Positions 1-12,635 are shown, counted from the stretch's first letter. The stretch is 64,000 nucleotides of DNA from Salipaludibacillus agaradhaerens (GCF_002019735.1 NZ_KV917378.1:1111869-1175868); one strand, 5' to 3'. Notes: generated from the letters alone by a model not told the origin. Translations and numbers: made by a program.

Positions 1-1928
<1,928 letters not shown>

Positions 1929-1954
1929 AGAACTTGTTCACACCTTTATATAAC

Positions 1955-2374
1955 TTAAATGTAAAACATATAATATTCCTGATCACCTTTATCTTCAAAG
2001 TTAGCCAAATCTTCAAGAGTTGTGGCATCAAGCACATCTTTAACAGCATCGCGAATTTTAATCCACAAGTCTCGCTTTGCCGGCTCCTCATCGTCGATGA
2101 TTTCTACCGGTGTGATAGGCCCTTCCAATACACGAATGATATCACCAGCTGTAATATCACCAGCTTCTTTTCCAAGCATGTAACCACCGTAAGCACCTCT
2201 AACACTTTTTACTAGCTGCGCATTTCTAAGGGGAGCTATTAGTTGCTCTAAGTAATGTTCTGATAGGTTATGTTCCTTTGCAATTGACTTTAATGAAATA
2301 GGTCCATCTCCATACTTTTTTGCTAAAGCAATCATAATAGTGAGACCATAACGGCCTTTAGTTGATATTTTCAA
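1955..2374 (-). CDS. cymR: Rrf2-family cysteine metabolism repressor CymR
   Basis: CymR represses cysteine and sulfur-assimilation genes, in B. subtilis together with the cysteine synthase CysK. The 139 residues begin with the Rrf2 winged helix (MKISTKGRYGL) and the recognition helix region LSEHYLEQLIAPLRNAQLV, followed by the wing SVRGAYGGYML. There are no cysteines, so it is not an Fe-S member such as IscR, which supports CymR. The start is TTG at 2374 with GAGGG seven bases upstream. It overlaps the end of the upstream membrane-protein gene by 17 bases, so translation may be coupled. It lies directly upstream of iscS. Confidence 0.92.
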   Translation of the reverse strand: MKISTKGRYGLTIMIALAKKYGDGPISLKSIAKEHNLSEHYLEQLIAPLRNAQLVKSVRGAYGGYMLGKEAGDITAGDIIRVLEGPITPVEIIDDEEPAKRDLWIKIRDAVKDVLDATTLEDLANFEDKGDQEYYMFYI

Positions 2375-3014
2375 CTTGCATCCCTCTTTCCACTCTTCTA
2401 TCTAACCATTGTTGACAAAAACTTAACGACAGAGCCGTTATATGACCGATAAGTAAACTGAATAAAATTGTACCTATAAAGACAGGGCCTCCTAGGAGCC
2501 ACCCAATAAAAAGAACACATATTTCCATGAGGACCCGCACTCTCGCTACAGACATCCCCGTTTTCAGGGAGAGTGCGAGCATGACGCTATCTCTTGGACC
2601 TGCCCCACATTGTGGAGAAATATATAAACCAATCCCAAACCCCATAATTAAAATTCCTACTAGAAGCATGGCCAATTTAAGTACGAATATATGAGGTGTG
2701 TCCATCAAAAATAAAAATAAATCTACAAATCCTCCAACTAACAGCATATTTAAGTAAGCACCCAATTTCGGCCATTCTTTCGTTAAGATAACCGATAACA
2801 AAAGTAAAAGAAAACCCATGATAACAGTCCAAGTACCGATTGTGAACCCAAAATGTGTTGTCAAACCGATGTGTAGAACATCCCATGGTGCACTACCTAA
2901 ATCGGCAGTAATCATTAATGCAATTCCAAAACTCATTACAATAAGTCCCATGAGAAAAACGCCCCACCGAAACCAAGGCGTTTCTGTATAATGTAGCCCT
3001 TTGCTTACTGTCAT
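2358..3014 (-). CDS. YczE/YyaS/YitT-family integral membrane protein
   Basis: A protein of about 218 residues with five or so hydrophobic segments. It opens with a short basic tail and a segment containing WGVFLMGLIVMSFGIALM, followed by ADLGSAPWDVLH and later SPQCGAGPRDSVMLAL, both typical of the YczE/YitT family. Function is unknown; the fold suggests a transporter or membrane scaffold. An upstream ATG at 3152 is in frame, but the 46 residues before MTVSKG look like leader sequence. The ATG at 3014 has AGGAAGG at proper distance and was chosen. Its last 17 bases overlap cymR. Role in sulfur metabolism is only suggested by position. Confidence 0.8.
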   Translation of the reverse strand: MTVSKGLHYTETPWFRWGVFLMGLIVMSFGIALMITADLGSAPWDVLHIGLTTHFGFTIGTWTVIMGFLLLLLSVILTKEWPKLGAYLNMLLVGGFVDLFLFLMDTPHIFVLKLAMLLVGILIMGFGIGLYISPQCGAGPRDSVMLALSLKTGMSVARVRVLMEICVLFIGWLLGGPVFIGTILFSLLIGHITALSLSFCQQWLDRRVERGMQVENIN

Positions 3015-3359
3015 TTTAAATGTCCTTCCTGATTTCTTCCACACCATTTCCCTTGTTCTGATCTTAGATTCATTATAGCATAGAATTAGGATCACTGAGC
3101 TATCTATAACAATGTACAAGTAAAATGACTTAACATTGCTAAACACTAGCATTTTATCGATGATTCACTTTTTATGCAACTAAAAGGGACTAAGGCAGGG
3201 TATTCCTTATCTATCCCAAGCATTGAGTAAAATAGAGGTTTATACTACTAACTATAGACTACTTTTACATCCCTTTTATCCCTTGAACGCTATTCGTTGT
3301 AAATCTTTAGAAGTAACTCATATACCCAAACTAGTTTACAAATAAAGGAGAAGCTTAAC

Positions 3360-4688
3360 GTGGATTTATTTAATTATTCTAATGCTCCTGCTCCAAAAGG
3401 GCCGCTAGCTGCCAGAATGCGACCGAGAACACTTAATGAAGTGATTGGACAACATCATATCATTGGAAAAGGACAACTATTAAGACGTGCCATTGAGGCT
3501 GATAGACTGACACCGATGATTTTTCACGGCCCTCCAGGGACTGGGAAAACCACTTTAGCAAAAGTAATCGCTAACACGACTTCCGCAAAATTCGAGCAAA
3601 TTAACGCTGTTACCGCTGGTATTAAACATGTTCGTGATATAGTTGCTAGTGCAAAAGACCGGTTAATGTTTGATCAAGTAAAAACGGTTTTGTTTATTGA
3701 TGAAATACATCGTTTTAATAAAGGCCAGCAGGATGCTCTCCTACCATATGTTGAAGATGGAACAGTTATTTTAATAGGTGCCACCACTGAAAACCCCATG
3801 TTCGAAGTAAATCCTGCTCTTATTTCCAGATCGCGCTTATTTAAATTGGAATCGTTAAACGATGAGGATATTAAACGTGTTATTGAGCAAGCATTAACCG
3901 ATAGAGAAAGGGGATTTGGAAATTATAAGATTGATATGAAGGAAGAAGCATACAAGCATTTGATTAATATAGCCAATGGGGATGCCAGAACCGCTCTAAA
4001 CGCTGTAGAATTAGCTGTTTTGACAACAGACCCTGATAAAGACGAGGTTATTACAATCGATCTAGAAATAGCAGAGGCATCCATCCAAAAACGGATGATC
4101 CGTTATGATAAAGCTGGAGATAACCATTACGACACGATCTCCGCCTTTATAAAGAGCATTCGAGGATCAGATGCAGACGCCACACTATATTGGCTAGCTA
4201 AAATGATCTATGCAGGAGAGGATCCCCGCTTTATTGCACGGCGCCTTTACGTGCATGCTGCTGAAGATATTGGCCTTGCCGATCCTAATGCTTTATTAAT
4301 TGCTCAAGCAGCCTTTCAAGCTGTTGAATTTGTAGGGATGCCCGAAGCGAGACTTCCTCTCGCGGAAGCTGCCGTCTATTTAGCAACAGCTCCAAAAAGT
4401 AATGCAATTATTACAGGTATAGACAAGGCTCTTGATACCGTTGCAACAGAAAAATCTGGTGATGTTCCAATTCATTTACGTGATTCCCATTACAAAGGTG
4501 CTACTAAGCTTGGGCATGGTGATGGTTATTTATATCCACACAATTATGAGAACCATTATGTCGCCCAGCAATATTTGCCTGATCACTTGAAAACACGCCG
4601 CTTTTATGACCCATCATCAAATGGCTATGAAAAGACCGTTCAAAAACGGCTTGACTATTTTTCGGAAAGAAAAAAGAAGCACGATTAA
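3360..4688 (+). CDS. rarA: Replication-associated recombination protein RarA (MgsA, AAA+ ATPase)
   Basis: RarA is a clamp-loader-like AAA+ ATPase acting at stalled replication forks. Its 442 residues include Walker A (GPPGTGKTT, about residues 58-66), Walker B with the RarA/RuvB-like DEIHRFNKGQQD, sensor 1 in GATTENP, and the C-terminal MgsA tetramerisation region (YWLAKMIYAGEDPRFIARR). The start is GTG at 3360 with AAAGGAG about ten bases upstream. It is divergent from the yczE-cymR-iscS-mnmA strand, as the B. subtilis homologue yrvN is beside cymR. No obvious terminator follows before rsfA. Confidence 0.95.
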   Translation: MDLFNYSNAPAPKGPLAARMRPRTLNEVIGQHHIIGKGQLLRRAIEADRLTPMIFHGPPGTGKTTLAKVIANTTSAKFEQINAVTAGIKHVRDIVASAKDRLMFDQVKTVLFIDEIHRFNKGQQDALLPYVEDGTVILIGATTENPMFEVNPALISRSRLFKLESLNDEDIKRVIEQALTDRERGFGNYKIDMKEEAYKHLINIANGDARTALNAVELAVLTTDPDKDEVITIDLEIAEASIQKRMIRYDKAGDNHYDTISAFIKSIRGSDADATLYWLAKMIYAGEDPRFIARRLYVHAAEDIGLADPNALLIAQAAFQAVEFVGMPEARLPLAEAAVYLATAPKSNAIITGIDKALDTVATEKSGDVPIHLRDSHYKGATKLGHGDGYLYPHNYENHYVAQQYLPDHLKTRRFYDPSSNGYEKTVQKRLDYFSERKKKHD

Positions 4689-4877
4689 CAACTTTCACTA
4701 AAACTCAATTCTTTTTTATAGTATACTTTCATCTTTCTTTGTCCATCTTATTATAAAAGACTTATAGTGCGTGTCAAAAAGCTGAAGATTGAGAATGACA
4801 GTTAGCTGTCTACCTTTCTTCCAATTAATAGAAATGGCTCATAGACACCACTTTTATAACAGAAAGGATGAAAAGAG

Positions 4878-5537
4878 ATGAAAGTAAGACAAGATGCGTG
4901 GTCCCATGAAGATGATCTATTATTAGCCGAAACTGTATTGCGCCACATTCGTGAAGGTAGTACCCAATTAAATGCCTTTGATGAAGTAGGCGATGCACTA
5001 AACCGAACATCAGCCGCTTGTGGTTTTCGTTGGAATGCAGTCGTAAGGGATAAATATGAAGATGCAATTAAACTAGCAAAGAAGCATCGCAAGCAACGAA
5101 AACGCCAGCTTGCTAAAGAGGCTAAACCTCATTACACGACCTTCGAGCCTCAAGTAACAACAGAATTCTCAGCTATGCCGGAGTTAAATCTCACTCCTAG
5201 CATAACAAGGCCTGTGCAAACAGTAAAACACACAAACACTCATGAGTTAACGATGACTGAAGTAATTAAATTTCTTGAAACATTTAACGAGAATGGAACT
5301 AAATCAACATTACTTGAACAAGAAAATGAAGAGTTAAAACAAAGAATGTCCACCATTGAGGAAAAGTATAATCAGCTTAAAAAAGAATATGAATCAATTG
5401 AAGAAGACTATCAGTCAATCATTCAAATTATGGATCGCGCCAGACGTATGGCAGTTCTTGAAGAAGAGCCGAGCGACAGGCATGCGCCTTCATTCCGAAT
5501 GGATAAAAACGGAAATTTAGAAAAGGTTGCAAAATAA
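4878..5537 (+). CDS. rsfA: RsfA-family prespore transcription regulator
   Basis: RsfA-family proteins are Myb/SANT-like DNA-binding regulators that tune sigma-F-dependent genes in the prespore. The N-terminal 60 residues carry the domain ([18 protein letters not shown], then GFRWNAVVR). A basic stretch follows ([13 protein letters not shown]). The C-terminal half is a predicted coiled coil at about 130-185, rich in Glu and Lys. Length 219 is normal. A strong terminator follows at 5539-5582. B. subtilis has two members, RsfA and YlbO; the exact orthologue is not settled, since the B. subtilis rsfA locus is elsewhere. Confidence 0.85.
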   Translation: MKVRQDAWSHEDDLLLAETVLRHIREGSTQLNAFDEVGDALNRTSAACGFRWNAVVRDKYEDAIKLAKKHRKQRKRQLAKEAKPHYTTFEPQVTTEFSAMPELNLTPSITRPVQTVKHTNTHELTMTEVIKFLETFNENGTKSTLLEQENEELKQRMSTIEEKYNQLKKEYESIEEDYQSIIQIMDRARRMAVLEEEPSDRHAPSFRMDKNGNLEKVAK

Positions 5538-5538
5538 A

Positions 5539-5585
5539 AATAAGGTGTTCCCAATAAGCCACACTATGGGAGCACCTTATTTTTT
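5539..5585 (+). terminator. Rho-independent terminator after rsfA
   Basis: A 15-bp stem (5539-5553 with 5567-5581, one G-T pair) is followed by a run of T from 5580. The stop codon of rsfA lies immediately before it. Confidence 0.9.
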
Positions 5586-5736
5586 AGGCTTATCTTCTCT
5601 AAAAAGACCTCATTCCCTCCCACTAGATTAGCTGTCTAAGTCCACGCTACCCAGTCCTTCAAGACATCACTACTATGTTATATAAAAAATGGTCATTACT
5701 TTACCCGATAGCTTTTAAAAGTATAATCCATTAACT

Positions 5737-6456
5737 TTATTCATCTTCTATCACAACATACGTCACACGGACAGGCCCGTGCACCCCTACTACTAACCTT
5801 AACTCAATATCTGCCGAATTACTTGGTCCAGAAATAAAATTAATACAAGAGGGCGGCTTTTCACCTGCTTTAATCCGCTCATGAATTATATCTGTTGCTT
5901 GTGTCATTCTTGGAACTAGTGTACTTTTTGGTATAATCGCCATATATGTTTTTGGCAGGAGGCTTACTGAGCGTCCTTTACCTTTATCACTAAATAATAC
6001 AACAGTTCCCGATTCAGCCAATGTCACGTCAGAAAATGTGAGGCCTATATTAGCGCTTTCTGCTTTTTCAATATTAAAAGTCCCTTTCGTTGATGACCAT
6101 TCATATATGTCCATTCCTGTCTCTCTCTTTTTTTCAAGTACATTATCTATACCGTATTTAATAAATCTAGGATCCTCCCAATAGACGAGAGATTCTCCAC
6201 CGAGATCATGAATTACTTGTTCACAGACCTTCTGGATTTCCTTCATCTCTGTGACGATGACTTCTGTATGAATCGCTTCGCACTGTTTAACAAATTCATC
6301 AAGTAAAGCATCTTCAGATAACTCACTAAACACATCATATTGAGGCGATTTTTTCCACTTAGGTAAAGAAACAGAAGAAGTCTGTCGTTTTCGTCCAAGC
6401 TGATTAGCCACGTTGGTTAAAAAAGTATCTTTATTATAAATCGTTCCTCGACTCAT
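5737..6456 (-). CDS. lutC: L-lactate utilization protein LutC (LUD domain)
   Basis: LutC is the third component of the LutABC complex that oxidises L-lactate to pyruvate in the cytoplasm. The 239 residues contain the LUD domain at about 75-235, with the conserved [17 protein letters not shown]-like stretch (here [18 protein letters not shown]), [12 protein letters not shown] and the C-terminal [11 protein letters not shown]. Its start overlaps the lutB stop by four bases (ATGA), so it is translationally coupled. No clear terminator is visible between it and rsfA, which reads towards it. Confidence 0.94.
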   Translation of the reverse strand: MSRGTIYNKDTFLTNVANQLGRKRQTSSVSLPKWKKSPQYDVFSELSEDALLDEFVKQCEAIHTEVIVTEMKEIQKVCEQVIHDLGGESLVYWEDPRFIKYGIDNVLEKKRETGMDIYEWSSTKGTFNIEKAESANIGLTFSDVTLAESGTVVLFSDKGKGRSVSLLPKTYMAIIPKSTLVPRMTQATDIIHERIKAGEKPPSCINFISGPSNSADIELRLVVGVHGPVRVTYVVIEDE

Positions 6457-7889
6457 TCTCCACTCCCACCTTTCTCACGCTCACTAAACCATTTCCTGAA
6501 TGATTCGCCTCCCGATTCAGGTAAGTCACGTATACTAGTCCACAACTTAACCGGGCCCGGCCCTTTCCCTTTACCATCTTCCTCTCCTTTTGCCACTGAT
6601 TTTATGAAACTTGGCGCTTGGCTAGACCCGACCTTATATAAACCGGGATGGCTCGCAGCAAACGCGTATCCTTTCATAGCTAATTTTTCAGCAAATGTAG
6701 AGTGCCCTGAATTCTCAACGATTTCACGCCGATGCTCAATCAGCAGTTCGTGTAATGGTATTTTTACAGGGCAAGCATCCGTACAAGCAGCACAGAGCGA
6801 AGAGGCATATGGCAATTCTTTATAGTCTTCATAACCTTCTAGCAAAGGGGTTAAGACTGCGCCGATCGGCCCTGGGTAGATAGATCCATATGAGTGACCA
6901 CCTACATGTCGATATACTGGACAAACATTAATACAGGCAGCACAACGGATACATTGTAATGCTGATTGGAATCGAGTTCCTAAAATATTTGACCGTCCGT
7001 TATCAACGATGACGATATGACATTCTTCAGGACCATCTACATCGCCAGCTCCTTTTCCAGCCGTTAAACCAGTAATATAACTTGTCAACTTTTGCCCAAC
7101 CGCACTTCTACATAGCATACTAACTAAAATGTCCAATTCCTTCCAAGTTGGTACAATTCGTTCCATTCCCATGACAGTGATTTGTGTCTTTGGCAAGGTC
7201 GTAGCTAATCTAGCGTTTCCCTCATTAGTCACTAGCGAAATAGACCCCGATTCTGCCACAGCAAAGTTACAGCCTGTAATACCTACGTCTGCAGTAAGAA
7301 ATTCTTGTCTCAACTGTTCTCTGGCAAAAAGAGCTAGTTCGTTTGGGTTGGACGTTTGTTTATACTCTCTTTTTTCATGAAATGTGTCTCTAATTTGCTC
7401 CTTGTTCTTATGAAGTGCTGGTACAACAATGTGTGAAGGTGGATCATGATCGTCCAACTGAAGAATCCATTCACCTAAATCCGATTCAATCACATCACAT
7501 CCTACCTGCTCCAACGCTTCATTTAAACCAATCTCCTCTGTTACCATTGATTTAGATTTTATTATTTTTTTAGCTTGTTTCTTTTTCACCACTTGACTGA
7601 TATAGTTATTTGCTTCTTCTGCATTAGCTGCAAAAAATACATGACCTCCTTGTTCAGCCACATTTTCTGCAAACTGCTCTAAATAATAGTCGAGATTTTC
7701 AAGTGTGTGCTGACGGATTTCTTCAGAGAGATCCCGCCAGTCTTCCCAGTTTCCCATCGCTTCTGTCGTCACTGTTTTTCTGCCTTCAAGTCGCTCTTGA
7801 GCTCCTGCCACGGCCTCTCTCATAAATTGATTATTAATCCCCTTATCGACTCGATCGAAAAATTTATCGTTGCTGATTTTTATCCCCAT
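6453..7889 (-). CDS. lutB: L-lactate utilization iron-sulfur protein LutB
   Basis: LutB (478 residues) has an N-terminal LUD domain (residues about 70-295, [14 protein letters not shown]) and a ferredoxin-like region with two 4Fe-4S motifs, [14 protein letters not shown] near 313-326 and [10 protein letters not shown] near 370. A C-terminal DUF3390-type tail follows, ending WFSEREKG. It passes electrons within the LutABC lactate oxidation complex. It lies 15 bases after lutA and overlaps lutC by four, so the three form one operon. Confidence 0.95.
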   Translation of the reverse strand: MGIKISNDKFFDRVDKGINNQFMREAVAGAQERLEGRKTVTTEAMGNWEDWRDLSEEIRQHTLENLDYYLEQFAENVAEQGGHVFFAANAEEANNYISQVVKKKQAKKIIKSKSMVTEEIGLNEALEQVGCDVIESDLGEWILQLDDHDPPSHIVVPALHKNKEQIRDTFHEKREYKQTSNPNELALFAREQLRQEFLTADVGITGCNFAVAESGSISLVTNEGNARLATTLPKTQITVMGMERIVPTWKELDILVSMLCRSAVGQKLTSYITGLTAGKGAGDVDGPEECHIVIVDNGRSNILGTRFQSALQCIRCAACINVCPVYRHVGGHSYGSIYPGPIGAVLTPLLEGYEDYKELPYASSLCAACTDACPVKIPLHELLIEHRREIVENSGHSTFAEKLAMKGYAFAASHPGLYKVGSSQAPSFIKSVAKGEEDGKGKGPGPVKLWTSIRDLPESGGESFRKWFSEREKGGSGE

Positions 7890-7904
7890 TCAGATGCCCC
7901 CCAT

Positions 7905-8627
7905 TTAAACTTGACTATTTAACACTTCTGCAATATGCATCACTTTTATTGGCTTACCCTGCCGCTCAATACGCCCCCCTATATTCATTAAACACCCTAA
8001 ATCAGCACCAACTAACACGTCGGCATCTGTTTCCTCAATATGTTTAACCTTCTCATTCACCATTTGCTCTGAAATCGGTAACATTTTTACACTAAAGGTA
8101 CCTCCGAATCCACAACACTGCTGTTTATTCGGTAATTCTGAAAACGATAACCCTTTGACATGTTTTAAGAGAGTCATAGGAGCTTCTTTTACACCGAGTA
8201 AACGGGTCATGTGACAAGAAGTATGGTAAGTCACGTTTGCATGAAATTCAGCACCTACATCATGAATATTTAATACATCCACAATAAATTGTGTTAGTTC
8301 ATAAGATTTGGCAGCAAGCTCCTCTGCCAATATACGCCAATCTTGATCATCTTGGAAAAGACGTGGATATTCATGCAACATCGTTATACAAGATCCTGAC
8401 GGTGAAATAACATATTCAGCATGTTGGAATGTGCGAATCATATGTTTTGCCACGTCTCTCGTTTCATTATGAAAGCCACTATTATATGCCGGCTGGCCAC
8501 AGCACGTTTGTTTAATCGGAAAATCTACTTCACACCCTAATCGCTCCAATAGTTCAACTGCGCTCTTCCCAACCTCACCAGGATAAACGACGTCCCCCAA
8601 ACACGTTAAAAATAATGATATTTTCAT
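7905..8627 (-). CDS. lutA: L-lactate utilization protein LutA (CCG domains)
   Basis: LutA is the CCG-domain subunit of the lactate oxidation complex, related to the GlpC/HdrB cysteine-rich proteins that bind Fe-S clusters. Two CCG repeats are visible, [11 protein letters not shown] (about 47-57) and [12 protein letters not shown] (about 187-198), along with CHMTRLLG. The start is ATG at 8627 with GAGGAGGGGG upstream; a TTG six codons earlier overlaps that site and was not used. It is the first gene of lutABC. A cre-like operator lies between the promoter and the start. No lutR repressor gene is adjacent. Confidence 0.94.
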   Translation of the reverse strand: MKISLFLTCLGDVVYPGEVGKSAVELLERLGCEVDFPIKQTCCGQPAYNSGFHNETRDVAKHMIRTFQHAEYVISPSGSCITMLHEYPRLFQDDQDWRILAEELAAKSYELTQFIVDVLNIHDVGAEFHANVTYHTSCHMTRLLGVKEAPMTLLKHVKGLSFSELPNKQQCCGFGGTFSVKMLPISEQMVNEKVKHIEETDADVLVGADLGCLMNIGGRIERQGKPIKVMHIAEVLNSQV

Positions 8628-8645
8628 AGAATACCCCCTCCTCAA

Positions 8646-8659
8646 AGTAAGCGGTTACA
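8646..8659 (-). promoter_or_regulatory. Candidate CcpA site (cre) upstream of lutABC
   Basis: On the minus strand the site reads TGTAACCGCTTACT, matching 13 of 14 positions of the cre consensus TGWAANCGNTNWCA. It lies about 20 bases before the lutA start and downstream of a TATAAT at 8684-8689. That position would allow CcpA to block initiation or elongation when preferred sugars are present. Confidence 0.6.
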
Positions 8660-8851
8660 CTTATCTTTAAAAACTTCTAAACTATTATATTTATTTTATC
8701 ATATTAATATTGTTTATTGAGATAAAATAAGCTATATCCTACAGTGAGTTTACCTTTACAAAGGTATGTAATACTGTCCTTTTTTAGCTATATGAGTTTT
8801 AAAGCATGGCACACATGTTAATCATCCCTTAGTGTAAAACCATTTTTTCAC

Positions 8852-8886
8852 AAAATAAAAAGGCTTCCGAATATATACGGAAAGCC
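8852..8886 (-). terminator. Terminator of the 6S RNA gene
   Basis: On the minus strand GGCTTTCCG pairs with CGGAAGCC (one bulged base, 8-base loop), followed by TTTTTATTTTG. It lies about 27 bases past the closing stem of the 6S RNA. Confidence 0.8.
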
Positions 8887-8912
8887 AAATTATTGTAATA
8901 TAATTTAATCTT

Positions 8913-9097
8913 AAGAGTCCCGTGTTTGCCGTTATAGGAGATTTGAACCTGCTATTGGCAGGTGGGTGCCTTGTTCATCTCTTCTAACGTCCTTGTCTTT
9001 AACTGCAAGGCATGTTATTAAAAACGAAACATCCAGGCTCCCGACGTTAAAGTGTTGGTTCAAACATTAAGTTAGAACGAGCAACATAGGACCCTTA
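8913..9097 (-). ncRNA. ssrS: 6S RNA (SsrS/BsrA type)
   Basis: The RNA mimics an open promoter and sequesters sigma-A RNA polymerase in stationary phase. On the minus strand the ends pair (AAGGGTCC near 9096 with GGGACTCTT near 8913). The interior keeps the Bacillus signature GGAGCCTGG...TGTTTCGT followed by ATGCCTTGCAG. A promoter-like TTGTAA-18-GATAAT ends at 9105, and a terminator follows. Length of about 185 nt fits the family. It lies just downstream of aspS, which I recall as the position of bsrA in B. subtilis. Identification rests on the signature, closing stem and locus; a covariance-model search would confirm it. Confidence 0.85.
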
Positions 9098-9242
9098 AAT
9101 ATGAATTATCATTGATTATATTTATATATTACAAAATTAATTTTAAAAAATCAAGTCGTTGTATAAAAAAAACAATAACATTCTTATTACTTTTATGTCA
9201 TTTTTGTAAATTTTTACTTACTTGAATCAATTTATAAATGTT

Positions 9243-9300
9243 GGTTGTACCGTTATTGTCGAATCTTATGACTCACTTCCATTACAGATGAAGGCTTTCC
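9243..9300 (+). repeat. Dispersed repeat R1, short copy
   Basis: About 58 bases align well with 26069-26130: shared blocks include CGTTATT, TATGACTCA, TACAGATG and GCTTTCC in the same order and spacing. It lies between the 6S RNA promoter and the aspS terminator. The 3' extension seen in the other copy is not recognisable here. Confidence 0.6.
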
Positions 9301-9393
9301 TTCAATAACAGATACAAGGCGTAGTCATCATCTTGTGAGGATAATAGTACTCGTAAGATTCATTGAGGAAGTCTGCGACTAAAACCTCCACAT

Positions 9394-9426
9394 TAAAAGA
9401 CGGACTGCTTTATCAACAGTCCGCTT
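9394..9426 (-). terminator. Terminator after aspS
   Basis: On the minus strand AGCGGACTG pairs with CAGTCCGT around an 8-9 base loop, followed by CTTTTAATG. It lies just past the aspS stop and ends the hisS-aspS operon. Confidence 0.85.
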
Positions 9427-9437
9427 TCATATTCTAT

Positions 9438-11216
9438 TTACTCCTCTTCTTCTACAGTCACAGCTAATTTTAATTCGTCTAATTGTTTTTCACTTACACT
9501 ACTTGGGGCATTCGTCAGTAAGCAACTAGCGCTAGCTGTCTTAGGGAAAGCGATCGTGTCTCGTAAATTGGATCTTCCAGCAAGGATCATGACAAGCCTG
9601 TCTAATCCTAGAGCAATCCCTCCGTGCGGCGGTGTGCCATATTCAAATGCATCTAGTAGGAAGCCGAATTGGCTTTTTGCCTCCTCATCGGTGAAACCGA
9701 GAGCTGCAAACATTTTTTCTTGAAGTGGACGCTCATAAATACGTTGTGAGCCTCCCCCAAGTTCATAACCGTTTAAGACTAGATCATACGCTTCTGCCCT
9801 TACTTTTTCTGGGGCAGTGATAAGCAATGCTTCGTCTTCAGCAAGCGGACGTGTAAAAGGATGATGCTCCGCTACATATCTTTTTTCATCTTCATCATAT
9901 GATAGTAGTGGAAATTCAGTGACCCACAGAAAGTTAAAGTCTTCATAATTGACGAGATCTAGTTCTTTAGCAAATTTAACACGCAATGCCCCTAGCACAT
10001 CCCATGCTACTCGTTGTTTATCCGCCACAAAAAACAGCACATCACCAGCTTCAGCAGCAAAATTCTCAACGATAGTAGAAGAAACTTGTTCATTAAAAAA
10101 CTTAGCTATCGGTCCTTTTAATGTATTGTTTTCTTCTACCTTTAACCAAGCGAGACCTTTTCCACCGTAAATTTCTGCAAATGAACTTAGATCGTCTAAA
10201 TCTTTACGGGAATAGTTATCGGCCACACCTTTAACACAAATACCTTTTACGACACCACCATTTTGAACGGTGCTTGCAAATACTTTGAAATCACTATTCT
10301 CAACATGCTGTGAAATATCGACTAATTCCATACCATAACGCGTGTCAGGTTTATCAGAACCAAATCGATCCATCGCTTCCTTATATGTCAAACGAGGAAA
10401 TGGTTTTGGAATGTCAACACCTTTTATTTCTTTAATGATACGACCCATCATCTCTTCCATCATCTCTAGCAGTTGCTCTTTCCCCAAAAAAGAAGCTTCA
10501 ATATCCACTTGGGTAAATTCAGGCTGTCTGTCAGCCCGTAAATCTTCATCACGGAAACAGCGTGCAATTTGATAATACCTCTCAAAGCCAGATACCATTA
10601 AAAGTTGCTTAAATAATTGCGGTGATTGTGGCAACGCGTAGAATTCACCTTCGTGTACCCTTGATGGTACAAGATAATCTCTTGCTCCTTCAGGGGTACT
10701 TTTCGTCAGCATCGGGGTTTCAATTTCCATGAAGTTTTGTTCATCCAATATATCCCTAATTAATTTGGTCGTTCGATAACGTGTTTGCATCGTTTCATAC
10801 ATTTTTGGACGTCTCAAATCGAGGTAACGGTGTTTCAGCCTCACATCTTCAGAAATTTCAACATTATCTTCAATCAAAAATGGCACAGGCTTAGAGGCAT
10901 TTAAAATCGCCATATTTTCGACTATTACTTCTACTTTACCCGTAGCTATCTTGTCATTAATTGTTTCTTCATCTCGCTTTACAACAGTCCCTGATATTTC
11001 AAGTACATACTCGTTTCTTACTTTTTCTGCTGCGTTTAATGCTTCCGGGTACTTTTCTCCATTGAAAACAACTTGAACATGGCCTGATCGATCACGTAGA
11101 TCAATAAATATAACTTGGCCTAAATCCCGACGCCTTTTAACCCACCCTTGCAGGACGACTTGCTCGCCGATTAACTCTTCTAATATTTCTCCACATACAT
11201 GTGTTCTTTGACTCAC
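9438..11216 (-). CDS. aspS: Aspartyl-tRNA synthetase
   Basis: AspS charges tRNA-Asp. It has the bacterial layout: N-terminal OB-fold anticodon domain ([15 protein letters not shown]), class II core with motif 2 ([16 protein letters not shown]), the GAD insertion domain and motif 3 ([13 protein letters not shown]). The start is placed at GTG 11216 ([11 protein letters not shown]), giving 592 residues, the length of the B. subtilis enzyme. An upstream GTG at 11240 lacks a ribosome binding site and would overlap hisS. The gap to hisS is 16 bases, so the two share the T-box-controlled transcript. Confidence 0.95.
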   Translation of the reverse strand: MSQRTHVCGEILEELIGEQVVLQGWVKRRRDLGQVIFIDLRDRSGHVQVVFNGEKYPEALNAAEKVRNEYVLEISGTVVKRDEETINDKIATGKVEVIVENMAILNASKPVPFLIEDNVEISEDVRLKHRYLDLRRPKMYETMQTRYRTTKLIRDILDEQNFMEIETPMLTKSTPEGARDYLVPSRVHEGEFYALPQSPQLFKQLLMVSGFERYYQIARCFRDEDLRADRQPEFTQVDIEASFLGKEQLLEMMEEMMGRIIKEIKGVDIPKPFPRLTYKEAMDRFGSDKPDTRYGMELVDISQHVENSDFKVFASTVQNGGVVKGICVKGVADNYSRKDLDDLSSFAEIYGGKGLAWLKVEENNTLKGPIAKFFNEQVSSTIVENFAAEAGDVLFFVADKQRVAWDVLGALRVKFAKELDLVNYEDFNFLWVTEFPLLSYDEDEKRYVAEHHPFTRPLAEDEALLITAPEKVRAEAYDLVLNGYELGGGSQRIYERPLQEKMFAALGFTDEEAKSQFGFLLDAFEYGTPPHGGIALGLDRLVMILAGRSNLRDTIAFPKTASASCLLTNAPSSVSEKQLDELKLAVTVEEEE

Positions 11217-11232
11217 GCTAATCCCTACCTTC

Positions 11233-12507
11233 TTATTCACTCTTATAGTTTTTAATTTTATCTGTGATATCAGTGATTGATACTAGTTCTTGTTCACCAG
11301 TGGCCATTGATTTTAACATTACTGAATTGGTTGCTAGTTCCTCATCACCAATAATAAGGACGACTTTTGCCTGCTGGCGATCTGCAGCCTTCATTTGCCC
11401 TTTCACTTTTTTTGCCAAATAGTCTGCATCAACCTTCAAACCTTCATGACGTAATTGATGTAATAATTTTGGTGCCGCAGTCTTCGCTTTGTCTCCCATT
11501 GTAACAAGATAGGCATCTAACCCATCCTCCAAAGGAAGTTCAATTCCTTGGGTCTCAAGTGCCATTAATAAGCGCTCAATACTAAGAGCAAAACCTATTC
11601 CGGGTGTAGCTGGACCACCTATCTCTTCCACAAGGCCATTATAGCGACCACCGCCACTTAACGTTGTTATCGCACCAAATCCATCTCCATCAATCATAAT
11701 TTCAAATGCTGTATTGTTATAATAATCGAGTCCACGAACAAGAGAAGCGTCCACTTCGTATGAGATGTTCATATCCTTTAAAAATGTCTTTACTTGTTCA
11801 AAATAGGTGACGGAGTCCTCATTTAAGTACTCTAGTATAGCCGGAGCGTCTAGCATTAATTCGTGATTTCGATCTACTTTACAATCTAGGATTCTTAGCG
11901 GATTTTTTTCCAGACGTGTTTGACAATCTTTACAAAACTCATTTATTCGTGGTTTAAAGTGATTAATCAGTGCTTCCTTATGATTACGACGGCTCTCTTT
12001 ATCACCAAGACTATTTATAATAAGCTTTAAGTTCTTTAAACCGAGTTCACTATAGAAATCCATTGCTAAACCAATGACTTCTGCGTCTATAGCAGGGTCC
12101 GCACTCCCCATAGCTTCCACACCAAATTGAACAAATTGGCGCATACGTCCTGATTGAGGCCGCTCATAGCGAAACATGGGACCAATATAATATAATTTAG
12201 TTGGTTGATCAGCCCATCCGTGCATTTTATTTTCAACGAATGAACGGACCGTAGAAGCTGTTCCTTCTGGTCTTAGTGTCAAACTTCTGCCACCGCGATC
12301 ATCAAACGTATACATTTCTTTCTGAACAATATCAGTCGTATCCCCCACACCTCTTGCAAACAAATCAGTCTGTTCAAAAATCGGTGTGCGGATTTCTTTG
12401 TAGTTATAACGCTGACACAAATCATGAGCTTTTGCTTCTATGTATTGCCATTTCCGTGATTCCTCAGGTAAAATATCTTGTGTCCCCCGCGGTAATTTGT
12501 ATTTCAT
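11233..12507 (-). CDS. hisS: Histidyl-tRNA synthetase
   Basis: HisS charges tRNA-His. The 424 residues match the B. subtilis enzyme in length. Class II signatures include GTQDILPEE at the N-terminus, motif 2 in [14 protein letters not shown], the His-specific [14 protein letters not shown], and motif 3 region [13 protein letters not shown]. The C-terminal anticodon-binding domain starts near 325 ([11 protein letters not shown]). It is the first gene of the hisS-aspS operon, preceded by a T-box leader with a strong sigma-A promoter. Confidence 0.96.
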   Translation of the reverse strand: MKYKLPRGTQDILPEESRKWQYIEAKAHDLCQRYNYKEIRTPIFEQTDLFARGVGDTTDIVQKEMYTFDDRGGRSLTLRPEGTASTVRSFVENKMHGWADQPTKLYYIGPMFRYERPQSGRMRQFVQFGVEAMGSADPAIDAEVIGLAMDFYSELGLKNLKLIINSLGDKESRRNHKEALINHFKPRINEFCKDCQTRLEKNPLRILDCKVDRNHELMLDAPAILEYLNEDSVTYFEQVKTFLKDMNISYEVDASLVRGLDYYNNTAFEIMIDGDGFGAITTLSGGGRYNGLVEEIGGPATPGIGFALSIERLLMALETQGIELPLEDGLDAYLVTMGDKAKTAAPKLLHQLRHEGLKVDADYLAKKVKGQMKAADRQQAKVVLIIGDEELATNSVMLKSMATGEQELVSITDITDKIKNYKSE

Positions 12508-12635
12508 ACTTTCATCCTCCCAGGCTTTATCATTTTCTTTAGGACGACTTTGAGTGTTGTCACATTCCTCTATATGTCATCATTAAAAAAGTCGCTCACT
12601 TATTATTCCGGTAAGGCTCTTTTCAAAACCACAAT

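Noticed and set aside
8913-9097. tRNA or riboswitch in the structured interval before lutA
   Set aside because: No cloverleaf or riboswitch core is present; the signature and closing stem fit 6S RNA.
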